The notes beneath the pieces are model-generated. The model ran no database searches, had not been told where the DNA came from, and worked only from the letters and a program-made list of their open reading frames with translations. A stretch of 64,000 nucleotides of DNA. It comes from Hyphomicrobiaceae bacterium. Lineage in GTDB: Bacteria; Pseudomonadota; Alphaproteobacteria; Rhizobiales; Devosiaceae. The DNA lies in contig JACKJF010000003.1 of the NCBI GenBank assembly GCA_020638095.1, positions 930,001-994,000 of the forward strand. The letters run 5' to 3'. A program made the translations under genes and the position numbers. Below, in pieces: positions 18,203-27,371 of this stretch (positions are counted from its first letter, which is position 1; each line of letters begins with the position of its first letter).

Positions 18203-18382
18203 ATGAATATTGTTTCGCGTTTCGTGAAAGACGAATCCGGCGCAACGGCGATTGAGTACGGCCTGATTGCTGCACTCATTTCCGTCGGCATCATCGCTGC
18301 CGCGACCACGTTGGGCAATGGCTTGTCCAACCTGTTCTCCGGCATTGGCGGTCGTCTCGACAACGCTGCTTCGACCATCTAA
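18203..18382 (+). CDS. flp: Flp-type major pilin
   Basis: A 59-residue prepilin: short basic leader MNIVSRFVKDESG, then ATAIEYGLIAALISVGIIAA. Cleavage is expected after Gly13, with Glu at +5 and Tyr at +6 of the mature protein, the Flp signature. The mature pilin of about 46 residues ends GGRLDNAASTI. AAGGAG at 18188-18193 is nine bases before the ATG. It is monocistronic in appearance: a strong terminator follows, so the pilin can be made in great excess over the assembly proteins downstream. Confidence 0.95.
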   Translation: MNIVSRFVKDESGATAIEYGLIAALISVGIIAAATTLGNGLSNLFSGIGGRLDNAASTI

Positions 18383-18415
18383 GCAGTTCAGCGAATTCCG
18401 GTTCTCCCGGTTGTC

Positions 18416-18439
18416 AAAGGGGCCTTCGGGCCCCTTTTT
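18416..18439 (+). terminator. terminator after the pilin gene, UUCG loop
   Basis: Perfect 9-bp stem AAAGGGGCC-TTCG-GGCCCCTTT followed by TT. The loop is the exceptionally stable C(UUCG)G tetraloop. It lies 34 bases after the flp stop and 60 bases before cpaA, so it can insulate or partially attenuate the downstream genes. Confidence 0.9.
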
Positions 18440-18498
18440 CATTTCCGAATTGTTAAACTTGCCCAGCGAGGATGGGCGGCAAGAAACGAGGTGCCGGC

Positions 18499-19008
18499 AT
18501 GAGCATTGTCAACTCGATCGCACTGTTGCTCTTTCCGCTGGCAATGGTCTTCGCCGCCATTTCCGACACCTTCACCATGCGCATCACCAACAAGCTGGTG
18601 CTCGGTCTGATGGCCGCCTTTGTCATGGCCGCCGCGCTTTCGGGACTTGGTCTTGCCGAACTTGGCTGGCACCTCGCCGCCGGCGCTGTCGTCCTCGTGG
18701 CCGCGTTCAGCTTTTTCGCTTTCGGCTGGATCGGCGGTGGCGACGCCAAGTTCGCGGCAGCGACCGCGCTTTGGCTCGGCTTCGGCACGCTTGTGCCCTA
18801 CCTCATCTATTCGGCGCTGCTCGGCGGGGCGTTGACGCTCTTTCTCCTGGGCCTTCGCCGCTTTCCGCTGCCTGCCCAACTCGTCGGAGTTGATTGGATC
18901 AACCGGCTGCACCACCCCAAGACCGGCATTCCCTATGGCATCGCCCTTGCCGTCGCGGGTCTCATCGTCTATCCGGCGACGCCGCTTTTCAAGGCGCTGA
19001 TCGGCTGA
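18499..19008 (+). CDS. cpaA: prepilin peptidase, CpaA/TadV type
   Basis: Membrane aspartic peptidase of 169 residues that cleaves Flp and TadE leaders. The two catalytic aspartates are in ISDTFTMRITNK (near residue 23) and GGGDAKF (near residue 79), the arrangement of type IV prepilin peptidases lacking the methylase domain. About five hydrophobic segments cover most of the protein. The ATG at 18499 was preferred to 18472 because ACGAGG precedes it by 10 bases and it removes a basic leader absent from the family. Confidence 0.9.
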   Translation: MSIVNSIALLLFPLAMVFAAISDTFTMRITNKLVLGLMAAFVMAAALSGLGLAELGWHLAAGAVVLVAAFSFFAFGWIGGGDAKFAAATALWLGFGTLVPYLIYSALLGGALTLFLLGLRRFPLPAQLVGVDWINRLHHPKTGIPYGIALAVAGLIVYPATPLFKALIG

Positions 19009-19144
19009 GGGCAAGGGGCCGCGCCTTTACCCCAATTTAACCAGAAAAGAAAACCGCTGATTAACCAAACTTTGACGGTTTGACAGCACACTCCGGACGA
19101 TAGGGCGCGTGTGAGTTGCGCCGGAAGTTGCTGGAGTTGGGTTA

Positions 19145-20113
19145 ATGAAACCGGCGCGTTTGATCCTCTTACTGGTTGCAATTGTTGCAGGCGGTCTCGC
19201 GGCCTTTCTGGCTACGCGCGGTCAGGCCCCGGTGCCGGCCATTCCCCAGATTGCCCAGGTCCAGGAAGAGCCGAAAACCAGGGTTCTTATCGCCGCTGCC
19301 ACCATTGGCGTTGGCGAACGGCTGACCGAGGATCTGCTAACCTGGCAGGACTGGCCGCAAAACGCCGTCCGCCCCGAATACATCACCGCCGAGGTCCTGC
19401 CCGATGCGCCCGCCAAGCTGCTCGGAACCGTCGCCCGATTCGAGATCTTTTCAGGCGAACCCATTCAGGCGCTGAAGCTCGTGCGCACCGATCAAGGCTA
19501 TCTCAGCGCCGTCATCGATCCCGGCATGCGTGCCGTCTCCATTCCGGTCACTGCGGCTTCTGGTGCGGGCGGCTTCGTGCTCCCCAATGACCGGGTCGAC
19601 GTGGTCCAGACCAAGGACGAGGGTGCGGGCCCGATTTCGTCGACCATCCTCAGCAACGTCAAGGTGCTCGCCATTGGCGCCCGGCTTGGCCAGGGCGGCA
19701 CGACCGGCGGCGCCGAAAACGGCGACAACAAACCGCAAAACCAGATGTTCGGCGAAAAGTCGATCGCAACGCTCGAACTCGATCCCTACCAGTCCGAAAC
19801 CATCATCGCCGCCGAGGCCGATGGCCAGTTAACCCTCGTTCTGCGCTCCGTCGCTGATTTCAACGCGCCCGCCGATCAGGGCCGCAATGCCAACCAGGCC
19901 ATTCGCATGGTGCGCTTCGGCGCCGCCAGCAGCATTCAGTCCAACGCCGTTGCCGACCTTTACACCAATGCCTCCGCCGGTGCCTCGCCCGAGTCTCTGG
20001 CCGGTCAGGCGGTGCAGTCTGCCCTCCAGCCCGTCTTCCCCGACGGAACGCCCGCCTCGCTCGCTGGCGTCGCGACGCCGGTTGAAGCACCGGCAGCCGC
20101 GGTCAAGCAGTAG
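19145..20113 (+). CDS. cpaB: Flp pilus assembly protein CpaB
   Basis: Periplasmic, membrane-anchored protein of 322 residues (RcpC/CpaB). One N-terminal helix (about 5-24) is followed by a SAF domain (VLIAAATIGVGERLTEDLLTW and IFSGEPIQALKLV) and the RcpC core (LPNDRVDVVQTKD). The C-terminal 60 residues are Ala/Pro-rich. GGAG lies about nine bases ahead of the ATG. It starts the run cpaB-cpaC-cpaE-cpaF-tadB-tadC, spaced by 4 to 30 bases and surely one operon. It is thought to aid secretin assembly. Confidence 0.92.
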   Translation: MKPARLILLLVAIVAGGLAAFLATRGQAPVPAIPQIAQVQEEPKTRVLIAAATIGVGERLTEDLLTWQDWPQNAVRPEYITAEVLPDAPAKLLGTVARFEIFSGEPIQALKLVRTDQGYLSAVIDPGMRAVSIPVTAASGAGGFVLPNDRVDVVQTKDEGAGPISSTILSNVKVLAIGARLGQGGTTGGAENGDNKPQNQMFGEKSIATLELDPYQSETIIAAEADGQLTLVLRSVADFNAPADQGRNANQAIRMVRFGAASSIQSNAVADLYTNASAGASPESLAGQAVQSALQPVFPDGTPASLAGVATPVEAPAAAVKQ

Positions 20114-20131
20114 CGGAAAGGAATGAAGACC

Positions 20132-21541
20132 ATGATGTCCAATCCCATGTCCGCGAAATCGGCAGGCCGCTGGGCCCGGGTCGCCCTAATGGCGCTGACG
20201 CTCGGCCTTGCGCCGGTTGTCGCAGCCGGACCCGCCCTGGCCGACGCGTCGTTGCTGCGTATCGGTCAGTATGGCGTTACCCAAAGCGTCCAGCTCGGGC
20301 TCAACAAGTCCATTATCGTCGATCTGCCGGCCGAAGTTGGCGAAGTCATCGTCTCGCAGCCGCAGATCGCCGCCGCCATCATGCGCGACAAGCGCCGCGC
20401 CATCCTTCAGGGCGTGGCGAGCGGCGACACCAACATTCTTTTCCTTGACGCCGCCGGCCGCCAGATCGCCACCCTCGACGTGTCGGTGATGAACGACGCC
20501 TCGTCGCTTTCGGCAACCCTTGCCCGCGTCATTCCCGGTTCGCACATCAAGGTCGATTCCTTCGGCGAGCGCATCGTTCTTTCCGGCACGGCCAAGTCGA
20601 GCGAAGACGTCACCAACGCGCTCGCCATTGCCGCCCAGTTTGCCGGCAATACCGAGAATGTCGCCTCGATCATCACCGTCGACGGCTCGCAGCAGGTCAT
20701 GCTCAAGGTCACCGTTGCCGAAGTGTCGCGCGAAGTCGTCAAGCAGCTCGGCATTGATCTTTCGGTCGACGTCAGTCTCAGCAATCTCGCGACGAGCCTT
20801 CTATCGGCCCCCGCGCTCGGCGGCGCGTCGAACGTCGTCGCCAATTCGTCGGCCGGTGCGAACTTCAGCGCCGGCGGTGTGAGCATCGACGCAACCCTCA
20901 AGGCCCTCGAGCGCCGCGGCGCCATGCGCACGCTTGCCGAACCGACCCTGACCGCGCTTTCCGGTCAGGAAGCGGAATTCCTCGCTGGCGGACAGTTCCC
21001 GGTTCCGGTCGGCATCGACAACGGCGTCATTTCGTTCGAATTCAAGGAATTTGGCGTCAATCTCAAATTCACCCCGACCGTTCGGTCCAACGGCATCATT
21101 TCGATGCAGCTCGAGACCCACGTTTCCGAGCCGACGACCGAGGGCGGCTTCAACGCCGGTGACATTACCATTCCGGCCACCAAGGACCGCACGGCAAAGA
21201 CGTCCGTCGAAATGCCCTCGGGTACGACGCTCGCCATTGCCGGGCTGATCGAAGACAAGGTGCGCCAGCAGTACAACGAACTGCCCGGCATCGGTAACGT
21301 GCCGATCCTTGGCGCCCTCTTCAGGTCCCGCGACTTCATCCGGTCGCAGACCGAACTGATGATCCTGGTCACGCCCTATCTGGCTGCGCCCGGCAACCGT
21401 CCGGCCTTGCCGACCGATAACCTTCAGTTCGCGGGCGACGCTGAATCCGTCTTCCTTGGCCATATGGAGCGCCTCTATGGCGTCGGCGATCAGGCCGGGC
21501 AGGGTCAATACAACGGCACCGTGGGTTTCTTGCTCGACTGA
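20132..21541 (+). CDS. cpaC: pilus secretin CpaC/RcpA
   Basis: Outer-membrane channel for the Flp pilus. Signal peptide to about residue 38; the pilus-assembly N-terminal domain with VGEVIVSQPQIAAAIMRDKRRAILQG; a BON/secretin N1-like region; then the secretin domain with LTALSGQEAEFLAGGQFPVP, GVNLKFTPTV and the C-terminal GLIEDKVRQQYNELPGIGNVPILGALFRS and ELMILVTPYL. ATG 20132 was chosen because GGAAAGGA ends nine bases before it; the in-frame ATG at 20123 abuts that site and would be poorly spaced. The orphan protein at 17324 repeats its N-terminal domain. Confidence 0.93.
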   Translation: MMSNPMSAKSAGRWARVALMALTLGLAPVVAAGPALADASLLRIGQYGVTQSVQLGLNKSIIVDLPAEVGEVIVSQPQIAAAIMRDKRRAILQGVASGDTNILFLDAAGRQIATLDVSVMNDASSLSATLARVIPGSHIKVDSFGERIVLSGTAKSSEDVTNALAIAAQFAGNTENVASIITVDGSQQVMLKVTVAEVSREVVKQLGIDLSVDVSLSNLATSLLSAPALGGASNVVANSSAGANFSAGGVSIDATLKALERRGAMRTLAEPTLTALSGQEAEFLAGGQFPVPVGIDNGVISFEFKEFGVNLKFTPTVRSNGIISMQLETHVSEPTTEGGFNAGDITIPATKDRTAKTSVEMPSGTTLAIAGLIEDKVRQQYNELPGIGNVPILGALFRSRDFIRSQTELMILVTPYLAAPGNRPALPTDNLQFAGDAESVFLGHMERLYGVGDQAGQGQYNGTVGFLLD

Positions 21542-21570
21542 TCGGTCGAAGATGAATTGAGGACATAGGA

Positions 21571-22848
21571 ATGGGACTTCTTTCCGACGGTGGCGGCAAG
21601 GCCAAGGACGAAAAGCTCGACGTGGCTGCGGGCGCGCGCATCATTCCGCACGTGACCGTACAGGCCTTCTGCGAGCACTCGCAAACGGCCCAGCTGATTG
21701 AAAGCTCGAAGCTCGACCGCCGCATGGGCAAGGTCGCGCTCACCATTCACAATGGTGGCGTCCAGGGCGCAACCGAGGCCTATCGCTCGAACCCGACCCC
21801 CAATCTAATCATCGTCGAAACGAGCCTGCCGCCTGACCAGATCCCCCCGGCATTGACCGGGCTCGCCGAAGTCTGCGACGCGGAAACCCGGGTCATCGTA
21901 CTTGGTCACGTCAACGACGTATTGCTCTATCGCGAACTCATTCGCTCCGGCGTGTCCGAATATCTGGTGCTGCCGACGGACGCGACGACGCTGGTCAACG
22001 CCATTGCCGAACTCTTCGTCTCCCATGACGCCCCCCCGATCGGCCGGACGATTGGCTTCGTTCCCGCCAAGGGCGGCTCAGGCTGTTCAACCACCGCGCA
22101 CAATGTTGCGTGGGGAGCGGCGACAGCCCTCAAGCAGGAAGTCCTGATCGTTGATCTTGACCTGCCGTTCGGCACGGCGGGGCTCAATTTCAACCAGGAT
22201 CCGCCCAACGGCATCGCCGATGCAGTCTTCGCCAAGGAAAAGGTCGACGCGACCCTGCTCGAGCGTCTGATGTACAAGACCGCGAACAATATCCATCTGC
22301 TCGCAGCCCCCGGCACGCTCGACCGCACCTACGATTTCAACGAGTCCGAATTCGATCCGATCATCGAGCTCAGCCAGACCAATATTCCTCTGGTCGTGCT
22401 CGATTTCCCGCACATGTGGTCCGGCTGGATCGCCCACCTGCTTTCGTCGCTCGACCAGATCGTCATCGTGGCCGAACCCGATCTTGCCAACCTGCGCAAC
22501 ACCAAGGCGCTCGGCGACACAATCCGTCAGCTGCGCCCCACGGAAAACAAGCCCTATCTTCTGCTCAACAAGATCGGATTGCCCAAGCGCCCGGAAATTT
22601 CGCCAGCCGAATTCGCTTCGACCGTCGACATGGAGCTGATCGGCCAGGTCCCCTATGACGGCGCCCTGTTCGGCACCGCCGCCAACAATGGCCAGATGAT
22701 CGCCGAGGTCGCGGCCAACAACAAGATCAACGACATCTACCGCCAGGTCGGTGTGCGGGTTGCCGGGCGAAACACCCAGTCCGCCGAGACCAAATCGTCG
22801 AGTTTCGATCTCTCCGGGCTTTTGGCCAGGCTTCGGCGCGCCGGATAG
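21571..22848 (+). CDS. cpaE: pilus localisation ATPase-like protein CpaE/TadZ
   Basis: A 425-residue MinD/ParA-like protein. Residues about 20-145 are a receiver-like domain without a clear phosphorylatable aspartate; from about 150 the P-loop NTPase domain starts, with deviant Walker A PAKGGSGCSTTAHN (about 168-181) and IVDLDLPFGTAGLNF. CpaE/TadZ recruits the other Tad proteins to the cell pole. The next gene begins 16 bases downstream. GAGGA lies upstream of the ATG at a suitable distance. Confidence 0.92.
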   Translation: MGLLSDGGGKAKDEKLDVAAGARIIPHVTVQAFCEHSQTAQLIESSKLDRRMGKVALTIHNGGVQGATEAYRSNPTPNLIIVETSLPPDQIPPALTGLAEVCDAETRVIVLGHVNDVLLYRELIRSGVSEYLVLPTDATTLVNAIAELFVSHDAPPIGRTIGFVPAKGGSGCSTTAHNVAWGAATALKQEVLIVDLDLPFGTAGLNFNQDPPNGIADAVFAKEKVDATLLERLMYKTANNIHLLAAPGTLDRTYDFNESEFDPIIELSQTNIPLVVLDFPHMWSGWIAHLLSSLDQIVIVAEPDLANLRNTKALGDTIRQLRPTENKPYLLLNKIGLPKRPEISPAEFASTVDMELIGQVPYDGALFGTAANNGQMIAEVAANNKINDIYRQVGVRVAGRNTQSAETKSSSFDLSGLLARLRRAG

Positions 22849-22864
22849 GAATTAGGCAGGACCC

Positions 22865-24373
22865 ATGTTCGGCAAAAGGACAACTTTCGGCGGCAATACG
22901 CCAAGCCCCTCGGTCCCGGCCCTCAAGCCGGCGGCCCAGGCGCCGCGTAGTCCTGCGCCGAAGCAGCCCGCCGCCGAACCGTCCACGCCCGCAGCGGAAT
23001 CGCGCTCCGGCAGCCGCATCCAGCTCAAGAACCAGGAGCCGGTCGAGGTTGAGCGCGCCAGCAATATCGAGCGCGACGACAAATACTATTCGACCAAGAC
23101 GGCGGTCTTTTCCGCCCTCATCGATTCCATCGATCTCAGCCAGCTCGCGACGATGGATCTCGACAGCGCCCGCGAGGAAATCCGCGACATCGTCGCCGAG
23201 ATCATTTCGCTGAAATCGATCATCATGTCGATTTCCGAGCAGGAAGACCTGCTCGATGACATCTGCAATGACGTGCTCGGCTACGGGCCGCTCGAACCGC
23301 TTCTGGCGCGCGATGACATCGCCGACATCATGGTCAATGGCGCGACCCAGTGCTACATCGAAGTCGCCGGTCGCGTGAAGAAGACCAACATCCGCTTCCG
23401 CGACGATTCCCACCTGATGAACGTCTGCCAGCGCATCGTCAGCCAGGTCGGCCGCCGCGTCGACGAAAGCTCGCCGATCTGCGACGCGCGCCTGCCCGAC
23501 GGCTCCCGCGTCAACGTCATCGCCCCGCCGCTCGCCATTGACGGCGCGGCCCTGACCATCCGCAAGTTCAAGAAGGACAAGCTGACCCTCGAACAGCTGG
23601 TCAAATATGGCTCGATTTCGCCCGACGGCGCCGAGGTTCTGCGCATTCTCGGGCGGGTTCGCGCCAATGTCCTCATCTCCGGGGGTACCGGTTCCGGCAA
23701 GACGACGCTACTGAACTGCCTGACCGCCTATATCGAGCGCGACGAACGCGTCATCACCTGCGAAGACTCCGCCGAACTGCAATTGCAGCAGCCGCACGTG
23801 GTCCGTCTTGAAACCCGTCCGCCCAACCTCGAAGGCGAGGGTGAGATCACCATGCGCGATCTCATCAAGAACTGCCTGCGAATGCGGCCTGAACGCATCA
23901 TCGTCGGCGAAGTGCGCGGACCCGAGGCCTTCGACCTGCTTCAGGCCATGAACACGGGTCACGACGGCTCGATGGGCACCCTGCACGCCAACTCACCGCG
24001 CGAAGCTCTCAGCCGTCTTGAATCGATGATTACCATGGGCGGCTATGCGCTGCCCTCGCGCACCATCCGCGAAATGATCGTTTCCTCGATCGATGTCATC
24101 GTCCAGGCGGCCCGCCTGCGCGACGGCTCGCGCCGCATCACCCACATCACCGAGGTGCTGGGCATGGAAGGCGAAGTCGTCGTGACCCAGGACATCTTCG
24201 TCTACGACATCACCGGCGAAGACGCCAACGGCAACCTGATCGGCCGCCACCGCTCGACGGGCATCACCAAGCCGCGCATGTCGGAACGCGCGCGCTACTA
24301 CAACGAAGAGCACAATCTCGCCGAAGCGCTCGAAGGGGCCAACTTCGAACAGCAGGAAAAGCTGAGAGGGTGA
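22865..24373 (+). CDS. cpaF: pilus assembly/secretion ATPase CpaF/TadA
   Basis: Hexameric motor ATPase of 502 residues. A Pro/Ala-rich N-terminal linker (about 15-45) precedes the N-terminal domain; Walker [10 protein letters not shown] is at 273-281, the Asp box near [23 protein letters not shown], Walker [14 protein letters not shown] and His box [13 protein letters not shown] follow. It drives pilin polymerisation from the cytoplasm through TadB/TadC. A single ATPase serving both extension and retraction is usual for Tad systems. AGGACCC precedes the ATG. Confidence 0.96.
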   Translation: MFGKRTTFGGNTPSPSVPALKPAAQAPRSPAPKQPAAEPSTPAAESRSGSRIQLKNQEPVEVERASNIERDDKYYSTKTAVFSALIDSIDLSQLATMDLDSAREEIRDIVAEIISLKSIIMSISEQEDLLDDICNDVLGYGPLEPLLARDDIADIMVNGATQCYIEVAGRVKKTNIRFRDDSHLMNVCQRIVSQVGRRVDESSPICDARLPDGSRVNVIAPPLAIDGAALTIRKFKKDKLTLEQLVKYGSISPDGAEVLRILGRVRANVLISGGTGSGKTTLLNCLTAYIERDERVITCEDSAELQLQQPHVVRLETRPPNLEGEGEITMRDLIKNCLRMRPERIIVGEVRGPEAFDLLQAMNTGHDGSMGTLHANSPREALSRLESMITMGGYALPSRTIREMIVSSIDVIVQAARLRDGSRRITHITEVLGMEGEVVVTQDIFVYDITGEDANGNLIGRHRSTGITKPRMSERARYYNEEHNLAEALEGANFEQQEKLRG

Positions 24374-24377
24374 GCCG

Positions 24378-25355
24378 ATGAACCCCCTCATCCTTGGCCT
24401 GCTCGTATCGATCGGCATCGGCGCAGCGGCCTTCGCCCTTCTTCCGCTGTTCACCAGCGGGCGCGCCGACGAGCGCATGAAGAGCCTCAAGGACGCCAAG
24501 GGGCCGGTTCGCCCCGCCGAACGCGCCGACCGCTCGCGCGAAACGCGCCGCAAGGAAATCATGCAGAATGTGCAGCGTGCAGCTGCCGAGCAGAAGAAGA
24601 AGGCGCGCTCCCGCATCCCGCTCGAGATGCAACTCTACCAGGCGGGCATGAAGATCAAGAAGAATGCCTGGACCCGCAATGTCATCATTCTAGGCGTGCT
24701 GATTCTCGTCGCACTCTTCTTCCTGCAGGTTCCGTTGTTCTTCTGCATGGTCATCGCCGGTTCCGTTGCCTATCTGGGGCCGCGCTGGTGGCTCAATCGC
24801 AGCCGGCGCCGCTTTCAGTCCAAGTTCCTCGACGAACTGCCGAACGCCATCGAAGCCATGGTCCGTGGCGTCAAGTCGGGTCTGCCGCTCAACGATTCCA
24901 TCCGCGTGGTGGCCAAGGAGGTCAAGGAGCCGGTCCGCTCCGAATTCGTCCGCGTTCTCGACTCCCAGGCGCTCGGCAACTCCATCGAAGACGCGATCAA
25001 GGTCATCTACAAGCGCGTGCCGCTGCCCGAAGTGAACTTCTTTGTCGTCGTCATCACCGTTCAGGCCCAGGCGGGCGGCAACCTCTCAGAAGCGCTCGGC
25101 AACCTTGCCCGCGTGCTGCGCGACCGGCGCAAGATGCAGGCCAAGGTCAAGGCCATGTCGTCGGAAGCCAAGGCCTCCGCCATGATCATCGGCTCGCTTC
25201 CGTTCGTCGTCGCGACCCTCGTCAGTTTTGTGACCCCGGGCTACCTGCTGCCGCTCGTTTCCGGCACGGTCGGCTATATCGCGCTCGGCGCCGCCGCCAT
25301 GCTCATGGGCACCGGCATCTTCATCATGAGCCGAATGATCAAGTTCGACTATTAG
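24378..25355 (+). CDS. tadB: inner-membrane pilus platform protein TadB
   Basis: One of two GspF-like platform proteins; 325 residues. A short N-terminal helix, a basic cytoplasmic stretch (RAAAEQKKKARSRIPLEMQLYQAGM), two helices near 100-135, the GspF domain with ELPNAIEAMVRGVKSGLPLNDSI and QAQAGGNLSEALGNLARVLRDR, and two C-terminal helices. Its start lies four bases after cpaF in a run containing the ribosome site GAGAGGGTGA. Confidence 0.94.
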   Translation: MNPLILGLLVSIGIGAAAFALLPLFTSGRADERMKSLKDAKGPVRPAERADRSRETRRKEIMQNVQRAAAEQKKKARSRIPLEMQLYQAGMKIKKNAWTRNVIILGVLILVALFFLQVPLFFCMVIAGSVAYLGPRWWLNRSRRRFQSKFLDELPNAIEAMVRGVKSGLPLNDSIRVVAKEVKEPVRSEFVRVLDSQALGNSIEDAIKVIYKRVPLPEVNFFVVVITVQAQAGGNLSEALGNLARVLRDRRKMQAKVKAMSSEAKASAMIIGSLPFVVATLVSFVTPGYLLPLVSGTVGYIALGAAAMLMGTGIFIMSRMIKFDY

Positions 25356-25363
25356 GGGCGCGC

Positions 25364-26362
25364 ATGAATATCATCCAGCTCATCGAATCCCCGAATTTCC
25401 TCATCGCGGTCCTCGCGGCCGTTTCGGCTGCCGCCGCCGTCATCACGTTTGGCGCCCAGTTTTTCGAGAAGTCGGATCTCAACAAGCGCATCAAATCGGT
25501 CGCGGTTGAACGCGAACGCCTGCGTGCCGAGCAGTTGCAGCGCATCCGCACCAAAGGCGAAGCCGACCGTGACGTGCGCGGCCTCAGGGCAAGGGAAAGC
25601 TCGGACTTTCTGAAAAACCTTGTTGAGCGGCTGTCGCTGCGCAAGGCCTTTATGGACGACCAGACGCCGATGAAGCTGGCTCAGGCCGGCTATCGCGGGC
25701 CGCGCTACGTGACAATCTATCTCTTCATGCGCTTCGTCACGCCGATCGCCCTGTTTGGCCTGAGTTTTCCCTATTTCGCCTACGTGATCTTTTTCGACCG
25801 GCCTCTCTATCTCAACGCGCTATACGCGCTGACGCTCGGGCTGGCCGGCGCCTATCTGCCAAACCTTCTTCTCAAGAACCAGATCATCAAGCGCCAGTCC
25901 TCGATCAGGCGTTCATGGCCGGACGCGCTTGATCTCATGCTGCTTTGCGTCGAGGCGGGCATGTCCATCGAACACGCGATCAAGCGCGTGGCGCGGGAGA
26001 TCGGTCTGCAGAGCGAGGAACTTGCCGAAGAGCTTGAATTGACCACGGCCGAACTCAGCTTTCTCGAAGATCGTGGCAAGGCCTACGAAAACCTCGCCGA
26101 TCGGACCGGGCTCGACGGCGTCCGCGCCGTCATGACCGCGCTGATCCAGGCCGACCGCTACGGAACCTCGGTTGGTCAGTCTTTGCGCGTCATGGCAGAG
26201 GAGGGGCGCGAACAGCGCATGATGGAGGCCGAGAAGAAGGCCGCCGCCCTGCCGCCCAAACTCACCGTGCCGCTGATCGTTTTCTTCCTGCCGGTTCTCT
26301 TTATTGTCATCATGGCGCCGGCCCTGATCCGCGTCTTCGCCCGCGGCGTCAGCTTCGGCTGA
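25364..26362 (+). CDS. tadC: inner-membrane pilus platform protein TadC
   Basis: Second GspF-like platform protein, 332 residues, partner of TadB. Helix 10-30, paired helices near 120-165, a cytoplasmic T2SSF domain with WPDALDLMLLCVEAGMSIEHAI and DRTGLDGVRAVMTALIQADRYGTS, and C-terminal helices (LIVFFLPVLFIVIMAPALI). The ATG at 25364 follows tadB by eight bases with AGGGG upstream; the same frame is open far into tadB but is a shadow there. Last gene of the rightward operon. Confidence 0.94.
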   Translation: MNIIQLIESPNFLIAVLAAVSAAAAVITFGAQFFEKSDLNKRIKSVAVERERLRAEQLQRIRTKGEADRDVRGLRARESSDFLKNLVERLSLRKAFMDDQTPMKLAQAGYRGPRYVTIYLFMRFVTPIALFGLSFPYFAYVIFFDRPLYLNALYALTLGLAGAYLPNLLLKNQIIKRQSSIRRSWPDALDLMLLCVEAGMSIEHAIKRVAREIGLQSEELAEELELTTAELSFLEDRGKAYENLADRTGLDGVRAVMTALIQADRYGTSVGQSLRVMAEEGREQRMMEAEKKAAALPPKLTVPLIVFFLPVLFIVIMAPALIRVFARGVSFG

Positions 26363-26388
26363 GACCTTTCCGGATTCACGGCTAGCTA

Positions 26389-26426
26389 CGAAAAACAAAA
26401 CGCGCGTCAATTGCTTGGCGCGCGTT
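26389..26426 (-). terminator. intrinsic terminator of the TPR lipoprotein gene
   Basis: AACGCGCGTCAA-TTGC-TTGGCGCGCGTT (26399-26426) is a 12-bp stem with one G-U pair and a four-base loop. Read on the minus strand it is followed by TTTTGTTTTT, a classical U tract. It serves the minus-strand gene ending at 26451 and may also stop the rightward pilus operon. Confidence 0.88.
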
Positions 26427-26450
26427 CATGCTGGGTCATGACACCAGGGG

Positions 26451-27242
26451 TTAGGAGGAGGACCCCTGTTCGATCACGTCCCAGCGATTCTGTTGCGTCA
26501 GGAGGGCCCGGATATAGGCCATGTTGGCCTCGACCTGGTCGGGCGGCAGTTCGGCCGCATAGATGGACCGGGCTTCGTCGAACCGGCCTTTCAACCCGAG
26601 CACGAGTGCGAGGTTCTGCCGGATCTGGCTGGTTGCGCCGCGCTTGGTCAAAGCCGTGCGCAGGTTTTGCTCCGCATGATCGAGATCGCCCGACATGGCG
26701 TAGCTCAGACCCATATTGGCGTAGAGCGATGCTTCGTCCGGCGCGATGAGCAGGGCCTGCTGGTAAAGCTGGCGGGCCTGCTGGTTCTGGCCCATCTGGT
26801 CGAGAACCGCACCCTTGACCGAGAGGGCATTCCAGTCTGGCGCTTCCGGACGGATCGTTTCATTGACCACGTTCAGCGCCTGGTTGAAGCGCCCGGCCGC
26901 GGCCAGGGCCTTGGCGTATGCAAGACTTAGTTCCGCGTCGTTCTGGTGAAAGGCGAGGGTTGCCTCGATCACAGCGACCGCCTGGGCGGACTGACCATTG
27001 GCCCGAAGCGCTGCGGCATAATAGATCGCAGTCTGCTTGTCGCGGGGATTGGACTGATAGCGTTGCGCCAGCGAGGCAAGATTGGCCTGCGCGGCAGCTA
27101 CGGGCTGTCCGCTGAAATCGGGAGACGAGGTGCTGACCCGGTTCGAGGCACAGGCGGACAAGAGGACGACAGCCGCACCTGCGAGCAGGACGCTCCTGAG
27201 TGCCCGGCCAAGGCTTTCATTTGATTTGCCCAATGTGATCAT
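26451..27242 (-). CDS. TPR lipoprotein, TadD-like
   Basis: A 263-residue lipoprotein: charged start, hydrophobic core and lipobox LLSAC with Cys31, then tetratricopeptide repeats covering about 65-250 (YYAAALRANGQSAQAVAVIE, SVKGAVLDQMGQNQQARQLY, ANMGLSYAMSGDLDHAEQNL). TadD proteins have this form and are needed for pilus biogenesis, probably as pilotin or scaffold. The ATG at 27242 is preferred to the TTG at 27290, which lacks a site and would push the signal peptide inward. It is transcribed convergently with the cpa operon. Confidence 0.85.
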   Translation of the reverse strand: MITLGKSNESLGRALRSVLLAGAAVVLLSACASNRVSTSSPDFSGQPVAAAQANLASLAQRYQSNPRDKQTAIYYAAALRANGQSAQAVAVIEATLAFHQNDAELSLAYAKALAAAGRFNQALNVVNETIRPEAPDWNALSVKGAVLDQMGQNQQARQLYQQALLIAPDEASLYANMGLSYAMSGDLDHAEQNLRTALTKRGATSQIRQNLALVLGLKGRFDEARSIYAAELPPDQVEANMAYIRALLTQQNRWDVIEQGSSS

Positions 27243-27371
27243 GCAATGTCCGATCAAACCCGAACGCCGACTCTCTTCACGGCATTTCAATAAAACATTA
27301 ACCCTAACAAGCGGTTAAACGGGGCTTCTGAAGCGGCGCGGGAAAAGAGATTCGCGCGGGAGACGAACGTC

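Noticed and set aside
19037..19066. Two TTAACC motifs upstream of cpaB as possible CtrA sites.
   Set aside because: They are 24 bases apart rather than showing the TTAA-N7-TTAA spacing, and TTAACC alone is too short to be convincing.
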